Shown: in pieces, positions 7,769-9,469 of the stretch
Numbering within the stretch: the stretch's first letter is position 1
Layout of the letters: the number at the start of each line of letters is the position of its first letter
NCBI GenBank assembly: GCA_963580245.1
Contig: CAUZJO010000166.1
Span: 1-9,469, forward strand
Direction: 5' to 3'
DNA: 9,469 nucleotides
From: CAUZJO01 sp963580245
GTDB taxonomy: Bacteria > Sumerlaeota > Sumerlaeia > MVZB01
Program-made: the position numbers and the translations under genes
The notes under the pieces: model-generated
What the model saw: the letters and a program-made list of their open reading frames with translations, nothing else
Databases searched by the model: none
Told to the model about the DNA's origin: nothing

Positions 7769-8326
7769 TTAATCTTGTTGAATTCTCTCAATAGCTTCTT
7801 TGGCTGATCTTTGAACTTTTAAATCCTCACTCTCATGAAGTAATTTTTGTAATGCTGGAAGGGCATCTTTTGCCGCAGGGCCGATTTCGCCGAGAACACG
7901 GGCTGCAACCCTGCGGCCATCCCTATCTTCATCATCTAATGCTTTTATAAGAGCGGGGACGGCTGCAGAGCCGTTTGCGCCGAGAGCTTCGAGAGCTTCG
8001 AGAGCTTCAACAAGAAACTTACGGGCAAACAGATTATTACTACTAAGTTTTAGACTTAACTCTTCTGCTATCTTATCTATATCTTTTTTTGCCGTCCTCG
8101 TCACTATTGATGGCGTAGCTAAAGGTTTTACTTCTTGTGCACTGCCAACTAAAGGAGCAGATACCGTAAGTGCTGCTATGAGAGCTGCAAGTATTCCATT
8201 CATTACACCTGTCTTTTTGTTTTTGCGGGAGCGTTCGTCACCAGGGAAAGATTTAATGCTATCCGGCAAAGCCATTATCGTTGTATCTGCACCAGTTGTA
8301 GAAACTGCAGTTGATGGCTGTCTCAA
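7769..8326 (-). CDS. Secreted HEAT-repeat protein, AT-rich gene
   Basis: Up to 185 residues. A hydrophobic stretch GILAALIAALTVSAPLVGSA (44-63), preceded by basic RKNKK (35-38 region) and followed by QE, looks like a signal peptide, so the mature part probably lies outside the inner membrane. From about 97 there are two full HEAT-type helical pairs and part of a third: LVEALEALEALGANGSAAVP, RRVAARVLGEIGPAAKDALP and VQRSAKEAIERI. HEAT repeats form protein-binding scaffolds; no enzymatic motif is seen. The start is uncertain: TTG at 8326, ATG at 8275 (residue 18) and ATG at 8203 (residue 42, with AGGTG just upstream) are all in frame. The ATG at 8275 keeps a basic n-region. The frame stays open further upstream, to a TAG at about 8402, without a usual start codon. 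Codon use is AT-rich, unlike the neighbours. Confidence 0.75.
   Translation of the reverse strand: MRQPSTAVSTTGADTTIMALPDSIKSFPGDERSRKNKKTGVMNGILAALIAALTVSAPLVGSAQEVKPLATPSIVTRTAKKDIDKIAEELSLKLSSNNLFARKFLVEALEALEALGANGSAAVPALIKALDDEDRDGRRVAARVLGEIGPAAKDALPALQKLLHESEDLKVQRSAKEAIERIQQD
7982..8008 (-). repeat. Three tandem copies of a 9-bp unit inside the HEAT gene
   Basis: GAGAGCTTC on the + strand is repeated exactly three times (7982-7990, 7991-7999, 8000-8008). In the gene it encodes three consecutive Glu-Ala-Leu triplets (residues 108-116). Identical codons in each copy suggest recent slippage or duplication; the unit length keeps the frame. Confidence 0.9.
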
Positions 8327-8388
8327 TGTAGAATAATTAACTGGCGCTGCATATACCCGAGATCTCCAATTTGACTGTGCAGAAACAC
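8323..8388 (-). CDS. Possible 21-codon leader ORF coupled to the HEAT gene
   Basis: On the minus strand a perfect AGGAGG (8400-8395) is followed six bases later by GTG (8388-8386). That frame runs 21 codons (VFLHSQIGDLGYMQRQLIIL and a final His) to a TGA at 8325-8323. The TGA overlaps the TTG at 8326-8324 that opens the HEAT frame, in the arrangement TTGA seen in translationally coupled genes. The Shine-Dalgarno is the strongest in the window, yet no start codon of the HEAT frame sits at the right distance from it. It may be a leader peptide, the remnant of a longer start region, or a frameshift artefact. Confidence 0.3.
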   Translation of the reverse strand: MFLHSQIGDLGYMQRQLIILH

Positions 8389-8405
8389 ACGTTTCCTCCT
8401 ACATG

Positions 8406-8440
8406 GTTATAATACTCCATTCGATGAAGTTTTTTGTCAA
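8406..8440 (-). promoter_or_regulatory. Weak candidate promoter upstream of the HEAT gene
   Basis: On the minus strand TTGACA (8440-8435) matches the -35 consensus exactly. TATTAT (8414-8409) or the overlapping TATAAC (8411-8406) could be the -10, with spacers of 20 or 23 bases, longer than the preferred 17. A start near 8400 would place the AGGAGG almost at the 5' end of the message, which counts against this reading. A TTGTC-AAG-GACAA inverted repeat (8434-8446) overlaps the -35. Confidence 0.25.
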
Positions 8441-8476
8441 GGACAATGGTCTCCGATACGGTTCGTTTGGTCGGAC

Positions 8477-9088
8477 TCATTCAGCGTTCGCCACCCGTGA
8501 AGCCCACCCGGTCAAGGTACCAGATGTCGCCGAAACTGACGGTGCCGTTGGTGGCATCGTAGACGTCGACGCGACCGGCGGTGTAGTCGGTGCCGTGCCA
8601 GCGTCGCAAGTCAGGCCCCAGCTCTCCAAGATCCACCTGAACCGTTCGCCCACGTGTGGTTCAATGCCCCACCCGCCGAATCGATCTCTGGGGACGCAGT
8701 GGAACATGACGCTGACCCAAGTGACGCCCGATCCCTGTTCTTTATTGATGGTCGCGGCTTGGGAGTTGAACTGGTCCCAGGGGATGTCGGTCAGATAGGC
8801 GATGGGGGTGGTCAGAAGTCGGCCCATCGTGGGGTAGCCGGCCACGCACCTGTTGCGCTTCAGGAACCAGCCGAACATCCCCTTGCGTCCCAGGTCGTAA
8901 TGCGGGTAGGTGCTGGCGTCGGTTTCGTAGGCCCGGATGCCGATGACAATCGTTCGCATGTCGCTGTAGGTCCGAGTGACCTTGGCGCGCGTCTGCGCTT
9001 CCATAAAATTCGGCACGGCGATGGCGGCAAGAACCGCGATGATCGCCACGACGATCAGCAGCTCGATCAGGGTAAAGGCCTTATTCAT
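8477..9088 (-). CDS. Type II secretion / type IV pilin-like protein (prepilin-type N-terminus), C-terminus frameshifted
   Basis: The N-terminus MNKAFTLIELLIVVAIIAVL is a class III prepilin leader: a short basic stretch, Ala at -1 (Gly is usual), Phe +1, Glu +5, then a hydrophobic helix that anchors the protein in the inner membrane before assembly. The ATG at 9088 follows GGAAG and is preferred to the ATG at 9109. The body fits large low-complexity families of GspG/PulG-like proteins: SDMRTIVIGIRAYETDASTYP, then LTTPIAYLTDIPWDQF. As read, the frame ends at 8477 with an odd Thr/Pro/Ser tail. From the G run at 8619-8616 (after ...RWILESWG, residue 158) the next frame reads PDLRRWHGTDYTAGRVDVYD then ATNGTVSFGDIWYLD and stops at 8481. 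That is the expected family ending, for a restored length of 202 residues. One G is apparently missing, through sequencing error or a real mutation. Pseudopilin role inferred; no secretion genes nearby. Confidence 0.88.
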   Translation of the reverse strand: MNKAFTLIELLIVVAIIAVLAAIAVPNFMEAQTRAKVTRTYSDMRTIVIGIRAYETDASTYPHYDLGRKGMFGWFLKRNRCVAGYPTMGRLLTTPIAYLTDIPWDQFNSQAATINKEQGSGVTWVSVMFHCVPRDRFGGWGIEPHVGERFRWILESWGLTCDAGTAPTTPPVASTSTMPPTAPSVSATSGTLTGWASRVANAE

Positions 9089-9124
9089 ATTCCACTTCCG
9101 GCCGCCCATGGGTTCAGTACTTAG

Positions 9125-9469
9125 TCGATCCTGAAAAAGACCCCTTGCCCAACAACAATGGGATCAAAACGCTGGTGGGTGGTGTATAGTTTTGCAAGAA
9201 AAGCGGTCAGTCGCCGCCGAAACCTTGACAAAGTTGGCGCCATGAAACCCAAGCCCTCCCCGTGCGAAGACCTGCAAGGCAATCTGTTCAAGTTTGAACT
9301 GCAAGCCATCGTGGATGAGAATCACGCGATGGTTAAACTGGCCCGGCGCGTGGATTGGGCGCGATTGGAGGAGACTTTCGGCGCGCTCTACTGCGACGAC
9401 AACGGCGCGCCGGGCCGCAGCACGCGGCTGATGGTGGCGTTGCATTACCTTAAGTTCACGTTCGACTTG
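9125..9469 (+). mobile_element. Left part of an IS5-family-like insertion sequence, cut by the window edge
   Basis: The transposase gene at 9242 marks an insertion sequence entering from the right. Its left end must lie between the pilin-like gene start (9088) and 9241. A TTAG at 9121-9124 fits the YTAR target used by the IS5 subgroup, so the element may begin at 9125 (TCGATCCTGAAAAAGACCCC). The other end is outside the window, so terminal inverted repeats and the second target copy cannot be compared. The presence of the element is well supported; the exact boundary is a guess. Confidence 0.6.
9242..9469 (+). CDS. Transposase, IS5-family type, N-terminal 76 residues only
   Basis: An ATG at 9242 opens a frame that runs without a stop to the last base of the window. 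The sequence contains DLQGNLFKFELQAIVDENHA, then VKLARRVDWARLEETFGALY, then NGAPGRSTRLMVALHYLKFT. This is the helical N-terminal domain of IS5-type transposases (the DUF772/InsH N-terminal type). In that family QG..F..EL, DH/NH.MVKLA, IDW and RLMV.LHYLK are conserved. The catalytic DDE domain would follow to the right and is not visible, so activity cannot be judged. The ribosome binding site is weak, as is common for transposases. Family assignment is from recall of conserved residues. Confidence 0.85.
   Translation, partial: MKPKPSPCEDLQGNLFKFELQAIVDENHAMVKLARRVDWARLEETFGALYCDDNGAPGRSTRLMVALHYLKFTFDL

Larger units (their letters stand above)
7580..8450. other. Low-GC island between GC-rich neighbours
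   Basis: Composition changes abruptly just after the ligase stop and returns by about 8450. As a hand count, 8041-8100 has 20 G+C in 60 bases, whereas 7261-7320 has 40 in 60. The island holds the HEAT-repeat gene plus about 190 bases on its 3' side and 120 on its 5' side. The 3' side holds a 9-bp inverted repeat (7588-7596 with 7644-7652, 47-base loop) and no convincing gene. No flanking direct repeats, tRNA or integrase were seen. Recent acquisition is an inference from composition alone. Confidence 0.65.

Noticed and set aside
7652..7807. A 51-codon + strand frame starting ATG at 7652
   Set aside because: No ribosome binding site, overlaps the 3' end of the HEAT gene on the opposite strand, and the translation is unremarkable.
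8654..9124. A 156-codon + strand frame opposite the pilin-like gene
   Set aside because: Antisense of a gene with a clear prepilin N-terminus; the translation lacks any family features.
1..9469. CRISPR array, tRNA, rRNA, prophage or defence cluster
   Set aside because: No regularly spaced repeats, no cloverleaf or rRNA-like sequence, and no cas, phage or defence genes were seen.

Overview
The window looks like a chromosomal stretch from a GC-rich, Gram-negative-type bacterium. The best lineage guess is one of the Planctomycetota / Sumerlaeota (BRC1) / Hydrogenedentota-like groups. The basis is the style of the prepilin-type protein (a TNGTVSFGDI tail that I associate with those groups), the ligase-TPR fusion and the HEAT-repeat secreted protein. 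This placement is inference from protein style; no rRNA or other marker gene is present.

Layout: a possible C-terminal scrap of an unidentified ORF (3-173, +) converges on a PP2C-type serine/threonine phosphatase (170-994, -). A 583-base gap (995-1577) follows and holds a long imperfect palindrome (1227-1262 / 1314-1349). Then comes a + strand run of housekeeping and envelope genes: mgtE Mg2+ channel, rpe (ribulose-phosphate 3-epimerase), coaD (pantetheine-phosphate adenylyltransferase), a small DUF4911-like protein, and a 902-residue O-antigen-ligase-like membrane protein fused to a TPR tail. rpe, coaD and the small gene are 15-20 bases apart and may be co-transcribed. Otherwise the genes share no obvious pathway.

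From about 7580 to 8450 the base composition drops sharply. This AT-rich island carries one minus-strand gene, a secreted HEAT-repeat protein, preceded by a strong Shine-Dalgarno and a possible 21-codon leader ORF. GC-rich sequence returns with a minus-strand type II secretion / type IV pilin-like protein (9088 to about 8477). Its last quarter is out of frame by one base at a G run (8616-8619). The right edge is the start of an IS5-family-like insertion sequence whose transposase begins at 9242 and runs off the window. It lies just upstream of the pilin-like gene.

I found no convincing new multi-gene system. The items most worth checking are the pilin-like frameshift, the palindrome in the mgtE upstream region, the low-GC HEAT island with its leader, the IS junction, and a locally odd segment in rpe.
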